Both the position numbers and the translations under genes were made by a program. Of a stretch of DNA of 64,000 bases, positions 42,328-51,225 are shown in pieces. Origin of the DNA: an uncultured Eubacteriales bacterium (GTDB lineage Bacteria; Bacillota; Clostridia; Oscillospirales; UMGS1783). Each line of letters starts with the position of its first letter. The stretch's first letter is position 1. The DNA lies in the NCBI GenBank assembly GCA_934456365.1, contig CAKSHC010000003.1, positions 124,001 to 188,000 on the forward strand, read 5' to 3'. Under the pieces are notes generated by a model. That model was not told the DNA's origin. It did no database searches and was given only the letters and a program-made list of their open reading frames with translations.

Positions 42328-42431
42328 GAAGGATCTGGAGGAAGCTTTTCCGGCGGCTGCGCAGGCGGCGGACATCGGAGGCGGCGCAGCTTCTGCGCCG
42401 GATCGACGAATACACGGGAGGTTTGCGATGA
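42324..42431 (+). CDS. 35-residue Arg-rich protein between terminase and portal
   Basis: Short ORF MRRIWRKLFRRLRRRR... with a very basic first half. ATGA overlaps join it to the terminase stop and to the portal start, so it is embedded in a continuously translated chain. It is probably real for this reason, but no function is known; it may serve mainly for translational coupling. Confidence 0.5.
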   Translation: MRRIWRKLFRRLRRRRTSEAAQLLRRIDEYTGGLR

Positions 42432-43996
42432 GAGAGGCAACGACGGAGATCTGGAAGCGGTTTGAGAGCGGGCAGGAGCATCACCGGCGCCTGGGGCTTT
42501 ACGAGAAGAGCGCGCGGGCTTACCGGTTTTTCCTGGGCGATCAATGGTACGGCATGAGCGAGGCGGGGCGGGAATTGCCCGTGATGAACATTGTGGCGCC
42601 GACCATCAAGAACAAGGTGGCGACGGTGGCGCAGGGGCAGGTGAGCATTCACTATCTGCCGATCGGCGGCGCGGGAGCTGCGCGGGCGGAGAGCGCGGCG
42701 CTTTGCGAGCGGCTGGGCGAGCTGGCGGCCTCGAACTGGGAGCGGTTCAAGATGGATTCGCTTTGCTGGCAGGTGGTGAAAAATGCGGCGATCACGGGCG
42801 AGAGCTATCTTTATTTCTACGACGAGGACGGGCGCGCGGAGGTTTTGGAGAACACGAGCGTTTACCTCGGGGACGAGCAATGCCGGGATCTGCAGAAGCA
42901 GCCCTATATTCTGATCGCCGAGCGCCGGAGGGTGCGCGAGGTGCGCGAGTTTGCGCGCCGGTGCGGAGTGGACGAGGCGGAGGTCGAGCGGATCGTGGGC
43001 GACCGGGAGGTGGAGCTTCTGCCGTCCGAGCAGGCGCGGGGCGAGGTGGCCGACGGCGAGGGCAAGGTGACGGTGGTTTTGTGCCTGGAGAAGGATGAGC
43101 GGGGGATCGTGCATCTTTCGCGCGCGACGCGGCAGGCGGTGGTGCAGCCGGACACGGCGCTTTATCAGACGGACCACAGGGGCCGGGTGCTCGGCGGGGT
43201 GGAGCTTTATCCTTTGGCGGGATTTGTTTGGAACCGGGTGCCGGGGAGCGCGCGGGGTGCGGGCGAGGCCGAGGCGCTGATCGCCAACCAGCTGGAGATC
43301 AACAAGACGCTGGCGCGGCGGGCGGTGGCGGTGAAGACCTTTGCGTTTCCGCGACTGATCTACGACCGCGACCGGCTGGAGAATCCGGAGGCGCTCGACG
43401 AGGTCGGGGCGCCGGTGGCGGTGGAGAACCTGGGCGGCGGGAGCGTGGGGGAGATGATCTCCTATCTTTCGCCCTCGCCGATTTCGGGCGCGGCCGAGGC
43501 TTTATCGAACGAGCTTGTGCAGCTGACGCGCGAGCTGGCGGGCGCGGGGGACGCGGCGGTAGGAAGTGTGAACCCCGAGAAGGCGAGCGGCGCGGCGATC
43601 TTGGCTGTGCGGGATCTGGCGCAGCTGCCGCTTTCCGAGCAGGCGGCGGATTTCCGGCAATTCTGCGAGGATGTGGCGGCGATCTGGCTGGAGCGCTGGA
43701 GGCTGTATCATCCCGAGGGGGTTTTGGTGACCGACCGGGAGGGGGAGCAGTCTCTTTTGAGCGCCGAGGCTTTGGCGGGGCTTTCGGCGGGGATCCGGGT
43801 GGAGGTTTCGAGCCAGTCGCCTTACTCTCTGTATGCCGAGCAGCAGGCTCTGGACAATCTTTTCTCGGCGGGGGCATTGAGCTTTGAGGAGTATGTTTCC
43901 TTGCTTTCGCCCGCGGCGGCTTTACCGAAGGCCAAGCTGGAGGAGGTTTTACGAGCCCGAAGGGCTTTTGAAAACATCGCGGTCCCAACCGCGTAA
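42428..43996 (+). CDS. Phage portal protein
   Basis: 522-residue portal-like protein: FLGDQWYG, VMNIVAPTIKNKVATVAQ, an extended portal core with NQLEINKTLARRAVAVKTFAFPRL, ELVQLTRELAGAGDAAVGS and a long C-terminal helix region. Motifs resemble P22-type portals (the NQLE...LARRA and SGAAILAVRDLAQ regions). Position right after the terminase supports the call. Start at 42428; longer frames are artefacts in the terminase. Confidence 0.88.
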   Translation: MREATTEIWKRFESGQEHHRRLGLYEKSARAYRFFLGDQWYGMSEAGRELPVMNIVAPTIKNKVATVAQGQVSIHYLPIGGAGAARAESAALCERLGELAASNWERFKMDSLCWQVVKNAAITGESYLYFYDEDGRAEVLENTSVYLGDEQCRDLQKQPYILIAERRRVREVREFARRCGVDEAEVERIVGDREVELLPSEQARGEVADGEGKVTVVLCLEKDERGIVHLSRATRQAVVQPDTALYQTDHRGRVLGGVELYPLAGFVWNRVPGSARGAGEAEALIANQLEINKTLARRAVAVKTFAFPRLIYDRDRLENPEALDEVGAPVAVENLGGGSVGEMISYLSPSPISGAAEALSNELVQLTRELAGAGDAAVGSVNPEKASGAAILAVRDLAQLPLSEQAADFRQFCEDVAAIWLERWRLYHPEGVLVTDREGEQSLLSAEALAGLSAGIRVEVSSQSPYSLYAEQQALDNLFSAGALSFEEYVSLLSPAAALPKAKLEEVLRARRAFENIAVPTA

Positions 43997-44008
43997 CAAG
44001 GAGGAGCT

Positions 44009-44551
44009 ATGGAGGAAAGACAGGAAGCGGCGGTCGGACAGGAAGAGGGAACGGCCTTCGCCGGGGCTGGAGAAAAGGGCGCGCCGCAGAGCGCGCAGGC
44101 CAACGCGCGCTTTGCGGCCATGCGCCGGGACAAGGAGCGGGCCGAGGCGCAGCTAAAGAGCCTGCAGCGGGATCTGAGCGACCGGGAGGGGCTTTTGGAG
44201 GAAACGCGGGCCTTGCGCTCGTTTCGCGACCGGACCCTTCTGGAGCGGGATCTGGAGGCCATCCGGGAGGAGCATCCCGAGGCGGCGCAGACGATCGGCG
44301 AGCTGCCGGAGGAATTTCTGCGGATCATGGCGACGGGGCAGGTGGACGCCGTGACGGGCTGGGAGATCATGCTGGCGGCGCAGAGCCGGAGGCGGGCGGT
44401 GGCGCCCGTGGCGCCGGGCGAGCTGGGGCAGGCAGGGGGCGAGAAGGATTTTTACTCGCCCGAAGAGGTGGATCGGCTGAAAAAAGAGGATTTTGAGAGA
44501 GATCCGCAATTATTGAAGGTTGTGGAGCGGTCCATGACCAAATGGAGGTAA
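44009..44551 (+). CDS. Putative capsid scaffolding protein
   Basis: 180-residue acidic, Ala/Glu/Arg-rich helical protein with a coiled coil (about 35-75) located between portal and major capsid protein, the usual scaffold position. GAGGAG precedes the ATG. Weak sequence conservation; call rests on position and composition. Confidence 0.7.
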   Translation: MEERQEAAVGQEEGTAFAGAGEKGAPQSAQANARFAAMRRDKERAEAQLKSLQRDLSDREGLLEETRALRSFRDRTLLERDLEAIREEHPEAAQTIGELPEEFLRIMATGQVDAVTGWEIMLAAQSRRRAVAPVAPGELGQAGGEKDFYSPEEVDRLKKEDFERDPQLLKVVERSMTKWR

Positions 44552-44555
44552 AAAA

Positions 44556-45371
44556 ATGGCTTATTCGAATTTCAAAAAGACGGTTTGGAGCAATCACATC
44601 CAGCGCGCACTGGAGAAGGCCTGTGTGCTGGTGGAGGACTGCAACCGCGAGTTTGAGGGCGAGGCGAAGAACGGGGCCCGTGTGAAGATCTTGGGGGTGA
44701 CCCGTCCGACCATCGGGACCTATGCCGGCACGGACATCGGCGCGCCCGAGGAGGTGAGCGACAGCTCGGTGATGCTGGAGATCGACCAGGCGAAGTTTTT
44801 CAACTTCGGGGTGGACGATGTGGACAAGGCGCAGTCGGTGGAGGGGCTTCTGCCGGCGCTTCTGGAGGAGAGCGCGGCCGGGCTGGCGCAGGCGCGCGAC
44901 AGCTATGTTGCCTCTCTGGCGGTGAACGCGGGCAAGGTTTTCGCTTCGGCCTCGGTGACCACGGCGGCTGCGGCCAAGCAGGCGGTGGACGCGGCCTTTA
45001 CCTGGCTGTGGAGCAAGGATGTGAAGGTGACCGACGAGGTGGTGATCGATGTGACCCCGTGGTTTTACAACCTTTTCAAGGACGCTCTGACGACTCTTTA
45101 CACCGACAATGTGGAGCTTCTGCGCCGCGGGATCGTGGGGATGTACAACGGGGCGATGGTGAAGATCTCGAACAATCTTCACAACGACGGCACCGACGAT
45201 TATCTGATGGTGCGCACCCGCCGCGCGGTGGCCTTTGCCGGGCAGATCAGCGAGACCGAGGCCTACCGTCCGGCTGGGAGATTCCAGGACGCGGTGAAGG
45301 GGTTGGATGTGTACGGCGCCAAGGTGGTGCGCCCCAACGAGATGGCGGCCATTAAGGTCCACAACTCTTAA
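44556..45371 (+). CDS. Major capsid protein
   Basis: 271-residue protein, acidic, with GVTRPTIGTYAGTDIGAPEEV, DVDKAQSVEGLLPALLEESA and RTRRAVAFAGQISETEAYRPAGRFQDAVKGLDVYG, features of HK97-fold phage coat proteins of Firmicutes. AATGGAGG lies upstream. It follows the scaffold by five bases. Intact and of normal length for a small coat protein. Confidence 0.82.
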   Translation: MAYSNFKKTVWSNHIQRALEKACVLVEDCNREFEGEAKNGARVKILGVTRPTIGTYAGTDIGAPEEVSDSSVMLEIDQAKFFNFGVDDVDKAQSVEGLLPALLEESAAGLAQARDSYVASLAVNAGKVFASASVTTAAAAKQAVDAAFTWLWSKDVKVTDEVVIDVTPWFYNLFKDALTTLYTDNVELLRRGIVGMYNGAMVKISNNLHNDGTDDYLMVRTRRAVAFAGQISETEAYRPAGRFQDAVKGLDVYGAKVVRPNEMAAIKVHNS

Positions 45372-45382
45372 GGAGGCGCAAA

Positions 45383-45709
45383 ATGGCTCAGATCAAGGGA
45401 GATCGGATCGGGCGCGGGGCGGCTTTCGCCCTGTCCGAGGGCACGGCCTTGAGCACGGCCGGGGCGGCGCTGCCGGACTGGGGCGACGAGGGCCGGGTGG
45501 TGCTTCTGAAAAACGCCGGAGAGGCGGCTGCGACGGTGACGGTGGCGGCGGGCGACGAGGAGATCTTCGGCTCACGGGAGCTGAGCGTTTCGATCGCGGC
45601 CGGGAAGGAAGCGGCTCTGGTTTTGGAGAGCGGGCCGCACCGCCGCGCGGGCGGCATTCTGCTCAAGGGGCCGGCCGGGGTGACGGCGCGGGTTCTGCTT
45701 TTGGGCTGA
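45383..45709 (+). CDS. Small phage structural protein, unknown
   Basis: 108-residue beta-rich protein (FALSEGTALSTAG, VVLLKNAGEAAATVTVAAGDEEIF, SVSIAAGKEAALVLESG), following the capsid gene by 11 bases with AGGAGG. Resembles a decoration or head-associated protein by position; no match is known to me. Confidence 0.6.
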   Translation: MAQIKGDRIGRGAAFALSEGTALSTAGAALPDWGDEGRVVLLKNAGEAAATVTVAAGDEEIFGSRELSVSIAAGKEAALVLESGPHRRAGGILLKGPAGVTARVLLLG

Positions 45710-45764
45710 CGGCGCGGGTGAGGGGGCGAGCCTTCGCCCCTTCCCGAGCAAAAGGAGGGGTAGT

Positions 45765-46337
45765 TTGAGCAAGACATGGGGGCAGGTGCGGGGCGAGATC
45801 CTGCGCCTGGGCGGCGAGGACGCGGGGGTTTACGAGCGGTGTCCGGAGCTGTTTTTTGAGGCGGTGAACCGGGCGGCGGGCGTGGTGAGCGCTCTGGTTT
45901 GCCCGGAGGTGGGCCGGGGGCGGATCCTGCTTTCGGCAAAAGAGGGCTGGGAGGAGGTCGATCCCTTCTCGTTTGCGCGCTACGGCGGGCTTTACGGGGA
46001 CAAGCCGGTTGTTTTTTCCGGGGGGCGGGAGGTTCCTCTGTATGAGGAGCTGAGCGACGGGAAGCTTTGCTTTGCGCCGGGGCAGGCGGGAGAGGTTCTG
46101 GTCTTTTACCGCAAAGAGCCGGTGGCGGTGACGGCGCAGACGGGCGACGGCGAGGAGCTGGGGCTTTCTTACGAGGCGGGGCTTCTGGTGCCGCTTTTGG
46201 CGGCCTTTTATGTGTGGGAAGACGAGGACGAGCGCAAGGCGCTGCTTTACCGCAACGACTACGAGGATCTGCGGGCGGCGATCCTGGCCCGCCGCGGACG
46301 GCGGGCGCGGGTGATGAAGGAGGCGCGGCATGGCTAA
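45765..46337 (+). CDS. Head-tail connector-like protein
   Basis: 190-residue protein. The start WGQVRGEILRLGGEDAGVYERCPELFFEAVN and the later FVYW-like region (LLAAFYVWEDEDERKALLYRNDYE) resemble adaptor proteins that join portal and tail in P22-like phages; the match is tentative. The start is TTG at 45765, preceded by AAAGGAGGGG. It overlaps the next gene by eight bases. Confidence 0.65.
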   Translation: MSKTWGQVRGEILRLGGEDAGVYERCPELFFEAVNRAAGVVSALVCPEVGRGRILLSAKEGWEEVDPFSFARYGGLYGDKPVVFSGGREVPLYEELSDGKLCFAPGQAGEVLVFYRKEPVAVTAQTGDGEELGLSYEAGLLVPLLAAFYVWEDEDERKALLYRNDYEDLRAAILARRGRRARVMKEARHG

Positions 46338-48132
46338 GCGGAGCCTTCCGGCAAAGAAATACCCCCTGCAGCGGACCCGGGTGGTGCTGGGGAGCTTTTC
46401 GGGGGTGGATCTGTCGGGGGAGCGGCGGCTGATCTCGGCGCGCCGGTCGCCCCGGTGTGTGAACCTTTACAAGAAATACGCCGACGGCTTTACGGATTTT
46501 CTGGAAACGCGGCCGGGCTTTACCCGGTTTTTCACGGGGAATGGGAAGGTTTACGGATTGTTTTTCTGGGCGAAGGGAAACGAAACGCTGGCTCTGATCC
46601 ACTGCGGCTCGACCCTTTACCGCAAGGCGCTGCCGGACGGGGCGGCCGAGGTGGCGGGCACGGGGCTCGGGGAGAGGGAGAGCCTGGGGTTCGTGTTTGG
46701 CGAGGCCTTTTATCTGCTCGACGGCACGAGCTACTGGCGCTACGACGGCGCGGCGCTTTCTCCGGTGGAGCCGACGGTGCCGGTGACGACGATCGGGCGC
46801 TCGCCCGGGGGCGGGGGCACGGCCCATCAGGGGGTAAACCTTCTGACGGCGCGGCGGATCAACTCCTTCCGGGGCGACGGCAAGAGCCGGGTGTATGCTT
46901 TGGACGCGCCGGGCATTTCGCCCGAGGGGGTGAGCGCGACGGTGGACGGGGAGCCGGTGAGCGCTTTTACGGTGGACGCGCAGGCGGGCACGGTGACCTT
47001 TGAAACGGCTCCGGCGGCGGCTGCGGGCGGCGACGATAATGTGCGCATCACCTTTTCGAAGGGGGACGGGGCGCTTTCGGCGTTGGCGGGGGCGCGGCTG
47101 TGCTGCCTGCACGACAACCGGGTGTTTCTGGCGATGGCGGGCAGCCGGCTGATCCACTCGGAGCTGATGGATCCGGCTTATTTTGCGGCGGAATCCTACT
47201 ACGAGGACGGGGCGCAGGACAGTCCGATCACGGGGCTTTTTTCGGCGGGCGAGGCTCTTCTGGTGCTCAAGCGGGCGCGCCGGGGCGAGGAGGCGCTTTA
47301 CCGGCACGCGCCGGAGCTGGACTACACGCTGGGGCGCATCTACCCGGCCACGCCCTGCGGGGTGACGGTGGGGTGTGTGGCGCCGGGGAAGGCTCTTTGC
47401 TTTCTGGATGATCCCGTGTACCTTTCGGCGCGCGGGCTGGAGGGGATCAACGCGCTTTCCGGCGCGGCGCGCTCTTTGGGGCATCGGTCGACGCTGATCG
47501 ATCCGGCGCTTTCCGGGGAAACCCTTGCGCAGGCGGATCTTTGCGCATGGGGGAGCTATCTTTGCCTGCTGGCGGGGGACAGGCTTTTTCTGGCCGACGG
47601 GCGCGCGCCCTTCCGGAGCGAAACGGGGATGGAATACGAATGGTTTGTCTGGAAAGGGCTTTCTATCGGCGGCGATCCGGCGCGGCGGCTGGCTGTTTGC
47701 GACGGCGAGCTTTACTTCATCACCGAGCAGGGGAAGATCTGCCGGTTCGGCGGGACGAGCGACGAGGGCGCGGCGATCGAGAGCGTGTTTGAAACGCGCA
47801 GTGAGTGCGCGGGGGATTATGCTTCGCGCAAGAGCGTGCGCAAAAAGGGGGCGCGGGCTCTTTTCAAGATGATCCCGAACTCGACGGTGGATATTTCCTA
47901 TCTGGCCGACGGGGAGCGGGAGGGGGCTGTTTGCTCCTTTCATCTGGGAGGGCTTTCCTTTTCCGATCTGGATTTTTCGGCGCTTTCCTTTTCCCTGCAC
48001 GAGGACAACACCGTGCCGCTGCCTTTGCGGGTGAAGGATTTTCGGGCGCTGCGGCTGCGCTTTTCCTCCCGGCGTGCCTTTGGGCTGGGGAGCGTGTGCT
48101 ACAACGTGGAGCGGCTGGATTATACGAAATGA
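46330..48132 (+). CDS. Phage tail nozzle/stabilisation-like beta-propeller protein
   Basis: 600-residue protein rich in repeated beta strands (FFWAKGNETLALIHCGSTLYR, GSYLCLLAGDRLFLADGRAPF, FYLLDGTSYWRYDG), typical of podovirus nozzle or stabilisation proteins with beta-propeller folds. Its place after the connector supports a tail role. No tape-measure or tail-tube gene is nearby, consistent with a short-tailed particle. Functional assignment is inferred. Confidence 0.7.
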   Translation: MAKRSLPAKKYPLQRTRVVLGSFSGVDLSGERRLISARRSPRCVNLYKKYADGFTDFLETRPGFTRFFTGNGKVYGLFFWAKGNETLALIHCGSTLYRKALPDGAAEVAGTGLGERESLGFVFGEAFYLLDGTSYWRYDGAALSPVEPTVPVTTIGRSPGGGGTAHQGVNLLTARRINSFRGDGKSRVYALDAPGISPEGVSATVDGEPVSAFTVDAQAGTVTFETAPAAAAGGDDNVRITFSKGDGALSALAGARLCCLHDNRVFLAMAGSRLIHSELMDPAYFAAESYYEDGAQDSPITGLFSAGEALLVLKRARRGEEALYRHAPELDYTLGRIYPATPCGVTVGCVAPGKALCFLDDPVYLSARGLEGINALSGAARSLGHRSTLIDPALSGETLAQADLCAWGSYLCLLAGDRLFLADGRAPFRSETGMEYEWFVWKGLSIGGDPARRLAVCDGELYFITEQGKICRFGGTSDEGAAIESVFETRSECAGDYASRKSVRKKGARALFKMIPNSTVDISYLADGEREGAVCSFHLGGLSFSDLDFSALSFSLHEDNTVPLPLRVKDFRALRLRFSSRRAFGLGSVCYNVERLDYTK

Positions 48133-48142
48133 GGAATACGAG

Positions 48143-48505
48143 ATGAGCATGAGCAAACTGAGCGCCAATCTGGCGGTGATTTCCGCTTTGGCGGACAATC
48201 CGAGCGAAACGGCGGCGCAGCTGAAGGCGAAGTTCGACCAGGCGGGGCTGGCGATCGGGGCCTATCTGAACGGAACGCTGACCGAGGAGATCGACGCCGA
48301 GGCGGCGCGCCTGGAGGCTAAGATCGACGCTAAGGCGGAGGTGGCGGTGGAGGATTCTTTGACCTCGCAGAGCGCGCAGGCGGCGCTTTCGGCCAATCAG
48401 GGGCGGCTTTTGGCGGCGGCGCTTTCGGGGAAGCAGGAAAAGATCGCTTATGGGACGAGCCTGCCGGATACGGGCGCCGAGGGCGAGATTTTTATTCTGA
48501 TTTAA
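48143..48505 (+). CDS. Tail fibre-associated protein
   Basis: 120-residue protein with an Ala-rich helix (ADNPSETAAQLKAKFDQAG) and the fibre-type motif SLTSQSAQAALSANQGRLL seen in tail and baseplate proteins of many Firmicutes phages. GAGGAAT lies upstream of the ATG at 48143; longer frames sit in the previous gene. Confidence 0.75.
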   Translation: MSMSKLSANLAVISALADNPSETAAQLKAKFDQAGLAIGAYLNGTLTEEIDAEAARLEAKIDAKAEVAVEDSLTSQSAQAALSANQGRLLAAALSGKQEKIAYGTSLPDTGAEGEIFILI

Positions 48506-48517
48506 GGGGGCGCGGAT

Positions 48518-49312
48518 ATGGCGACGGCAAGCGCGGCAACGAGCCGGGGCGGCTACACGCTGCTTTTATCGGCGGTTGAGGAGAGCGTGGATACGGCGGC
48601 GCGCACGGCGACGCTGCTGCTGGTGCTTTCTCTCAAGGCAAACGGCACCTATTTTCAGCAATACGAGCTGGACTATTCGCTCACCCTGGACGGCGCGCTC
48701 GCGGCCGGGGAAACGGGGAAGATGCGCAGCATGGCGTCTTCCACCGACGAGATCGAGCTTCTGCGCTGCCGCAGGACGATTTCCTGCGCGGGCAAGAGCT
48801 GCGTGGCGGTTGCGGGAGCGCTTTCGGGGCCTTCGGCGGGAAGCTACACGCCGGGGGAGGGCTCCGTTGCGCTGACGCTTTCGCTCAGCGCTCCTTCGGG
48901 GGCGCAGCTGACGGGGCTGGAGATGGAGAGCCCGGGCGCGGGGGTAGCGGCGCGCTTTTCCCCTTTGGCGGGGGAGAGCTACGATCTGATCCTGCGGGTC
49001 GGAAACGAGAGCTTTGCGCAGCGGGCCGGGGTGGTTTCGGGAGAGAGGATCTTTCTGACTCCGGCAGAAATTCTGGCCTTTGAGCGGCTTTGCCCGGGGG
49101 CGACGACGGCGGTGACGGCGGTTCTGATCACGCGGCGCGGGACGGCCGAGCTGGGGCGCGACGAGAGGGAGGTTTCTTCCGTGGCGGCGGGGACGGTGCG
49201 CTGCGCGGGGGCGGCGGGCTTTTCGCGCGGGAGGATTTTTGTGCGCTCTGGCGGGCGATGGCGGCCTGCGGCGGCCTGTGTGTTTTCCGGGGTGTGGAGG
49301 AGCGGACGATGA
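48518..49312 (+). CDS. Phage minor structural protein
   Basis: 264-residue beta-rich protein beginning with a fibre-like strand pattern (YTLLLSAVEESVDTAARTATL, YFQQYELDYSLTLDG) that resembles the N-terminus of DUF859-type phage minor structural proteins. AAGGGGGCG precedes the ATG. Overlaps the next gene by four bases (ATGA). Assignment is by pattern only. Confidence 0.65.
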   Translation: MATASAATSRGGYTLLLSAVEESVDTAARTATLLLVLSLKANGTYFQQYELDYSLTLDGALAAGETGKMRSMASSTDEIELLRCRRTISCAGKSCVAVAGALSGPSAGSYTPGEGSVALTLSLSAPSGAQLTGLEMESPGAGVAARFSPLAGESYDLILRVGNESFAQRAGVVSGERIFLTPAEILAFERLCPGATTAVTAVLITRRGTAELGRDEREVSSVAAGTVRCAGAAGFSRGRIFVRSGGRWRPAAACVFSGVWRSGR

Positions 49313-49842
49313 CGGATTTTGAGCGGCTGCGCCGCGGCTACGATCTTTCGCGCCTGGCGCAGGTGGCGGGGCTTGCCGAGCGGCTGGAGGCTTTGGAGGG
49401 CGCGCTTTCCCGGGCTTTTCCCGGGGGGATCCCGGCGGGCGGAGTGGGGGATCTGATCTGCCCGGTGGGTGGGATCTATCTTTCGGTCAGCGACCGGGAT
49501 CCGGCGCAGCTTTTTGGCGGGAGCTGGGAGCGGATCGAGGACTGTTTTCTTCTGGCGGCGGGAGCAAAACACGCGGCCGGGGAGACGGGCGGCGAGGAGG
49601 CGCATGTTCTGAGCCTGGAGGAGCTGCCGGCGCATCAGCACAAGGCGCAGGAATCGAAAACGCACGCCGAGGGCGCGGTGTACGGGCGCAGCGAGACGGG
49701 GGCGATCACCTACGGCTGGGGCAGCAGTGGAGGCGGCTACGCGTATCTGCGCGATGTGAACACGTCGATCACCGGCGGGGGCAAGGCTCACAACAACCTG
49801 CCGCCTTATCGGGCGGTTTATGTGTGGCGGCGGGTAGCATAG
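49309..49842 (+). CDS. Phage baseplate/tail collar-type protein
   Basis: 177-residue protein with the conserved collar-like signature: FGGSWERIEDCFLLAAGAKH, GGEEAHVLSLEELPAHQHKA and HNNLPPYRAVYVWRRVA. This family is common in baseplate or fibre proteins. It begins at the ATG at 49309 inside the end of the previous gene. Confidence 0.88.
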   Translation: MTDFERLRRGYDLSRLAQVAGLAERLEALEGALSRAFPGGIPAGGVGDLICPVGGIYLSVSDRDPAQLFGGSWERIEDCFLLAAGAKHAAGETGGEEAHVLSLEELPAHQHKAQESKTHAEGAVYGRSETGAITYGWGSSGGGYAYLRDVNTSITGGGKAHNNLPPYRAVYVWRRVA

Positions 49843-49852
49843 GAGGAGAGAG

Positions 49853-50644
49853 ATGGCGGATTACGGACAGAAGATCGAAGAGCTGATCGAGAAGAAGCTC
49901 AGGGAGCGGCTGGAGACGCTCGCGAAAGAGCGCGAGGCGGCGCAGGCCGAGAGCGTTTCGGCGCGCGAGGGGATCGAGCGCGAGCGGGAAACGGAGATCC
50001 GCGGCGCGTTTTCCGATTACGCGCAGGCGGTGGATCCCTACGGGGTCGGGGCGGAAAAGACGGCGGACCGGGGCCTTTGGGGAAGCGGGGTCAATCAGAC
50101 GGCGCAGGTGGGCTATTACAACGCCTACCAGAACGCGCTGGCGGCCATCCGCGAAAAGGCGCGGGCCGCGCAGGACAAGCTGACGGCGGCCGAGAAGGAG
50201 CGCGAGGCCGAATGGAACGAGGCAGACACGAAAGCGAGAACCGACGCATATACTGCTTTACTGGAGGAGCTGCAGACGCGGCGGGAGCGGGAGGACAAGG
50301 CGGCCGAACAGGAGCGGGCCTATGCCTTCAAGGAAGCGGAGGCGGCGCGCGATCAGGCAAACCGCGACCGGAGCTATGCGCTTTCGGCGTCGAAGGCTTC
50401 CTCCAAAACGGCGGAATCGGCCTCTTCGGAGGCGGCCGACGACGGCGGTGAGTATCCGGAAGGCGGCACCGAGCAGGAGAAATTCGGCTGGTATTACCGC
50501 CGGCTTCTCACGCTGCGCAATCGCCTAAACGACGGCGACGCCATTCCCGGCATTCTGCTGCATGAGGCGAGAACGCTTCTGGGGCGGGCGCAAAAAGAGC
50601 TGACCGGCGGCTCCTTTGAAAAGCTGCGCGATCTGTATCGATAA
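49853..50644 (+). CDS. Coiled-coil phage protein
   Basis: 263-residue helical, highly charged protein (EKKLRERLETLAKEREAAQA, long Ala/Glu/Lys coils, then AEKTADRGLWGSGVNQTAQVGYYNAYQNAL). The YAQAVDPYGVGAEKTADRGLWG and NAYQNAL region is familiar from conserved hypothetical proteins of Firmicutes phages. It might be an internal/ejection or tail-associated protein, not demonstrated. Confidence 0.65.
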   Translation: MADYGQKIEELIEKKLRERLETLAKEREAAQAESVSAREGIERERETEIRGAFSDYAQAVDPYGVGAEKTADRGLWGSGVNQTAQVGYYNAYQNALAAIREKARAAQDKLTAAEKEREAEWNEADTKARTDAYTALLEELQTRREREDKAAEQERAYAFKEAEAARDQANRDRSYALSASKASSKTAESASSEAADDGGEYPEGGTEQEKFGWYYRRLLTLRNRLNDGDAIPGILLHEARTLLGRAQKELTGGSFEKLRDLYR

Positions 50645-50654
50645 GGGGCGCGCG

Positions 50655-50912
50655 ATGGAGGAGCGGGAGATGCCGGCCGTGTGCCGGGAGCGGTTTGCCC
50701 GTATTGACGCGCGCCTGCGCGAGGGCGACCGGTCGGCGCAGGATCAGCGGCGGGAGCTTTCCGAGCTGGAGGTGCTGGCGGCCCGACTCAACGAGCGGAT
50801 GACGGCTCTGGCCGGGTCGATGCGCGCTTTGACCAAAGCCCTTTGGGGGGTGACGGCGGCGGCTCTGGCGGGGCTTTTCGGATTTGTGCTTTGGTATTTA
50901 CAGACAAGATAA
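50655..50912 (+). CDS. XhlA-like hemolysin/holin-associated protein
   Basis: 85-residue protein with an acidic N-terminal coiled coil (DQRRELSELEVLAARLNERM) and one C-terminal TM helix (LWGVTAAALAGLFGFVLWYL), the XhlA layout. Immediately before the holin gene. The ATG at 50655 has a weak GGGGCG site; an earlier in-frame start would reach into the previous gene. Confidence 0.75.
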   Translation: MEEREMPAVCRERFARIDARLREGDRSAQDQRRELSELEVLAARLNERMTALAGSMRALTKALWGVTAAALAGLFGFVLWYLQTR

Positions 50913-50924
50913 GGAGGGGTGAGG

Positions 50925-51224
50925 ATGAAATTGCAGAAATTTATGGGGGTCAATCTTCTGGTGCGTTTTCGCAATCCCGTGTTTTGGGTGCAGGTGATCC
51001 TTTCGATTTTCGCGCCGGTTCTGGCCTATTTCGGCCGGGATTTTTCGAGCATCACGACCTGGCCGGATCTTTTTTCCCTGATGGGGCAGGCGCTGGGCAA
51101 TCCGGCGGTGGTGGCGGCCATGCTGGTTTCGATCTGGAATGCCGTCAACGACCCGACGACCGAGGGACTGAGCGACAGCCCGACGGCCTGCACCTACGAT
51201 TCTCCGAAGAAGGAGGAGCCGTGA
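50925..51224 (+). CDS. Phage holin (phi LC3 type)
   Basis: Holin of 99 residues from the ATG at 50925 (a GTG six bases upstream is also in frame). Two TM helices (about 20-38 and 58-75) with FRNPVFWVQVILSIFAPVLAYFG and the closing NDPTTEGLSDSPTACTYD, a near-canonical phi LC3 holin sequence. AGGAGG precedes the ATG. Together with the endolysin it forms the lysis module. Confidence 0.92.
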   Translation: MKLQKFMGVNLLVRFRNPVFWVQVILSIFAPVLAYFGRDFSSITTWPDLFSLMGQALGNPAVVAAMLVSIWNAVNDPTTEGLSDSPTACTYDSPKKEEP

Positions 51225-51225
51225 G

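Noticed and set aside
45388..48198. 936-codon minus-strand frame in the phage cassette
   Set aside because: Antisense to three genes with good starts; composition artefact.
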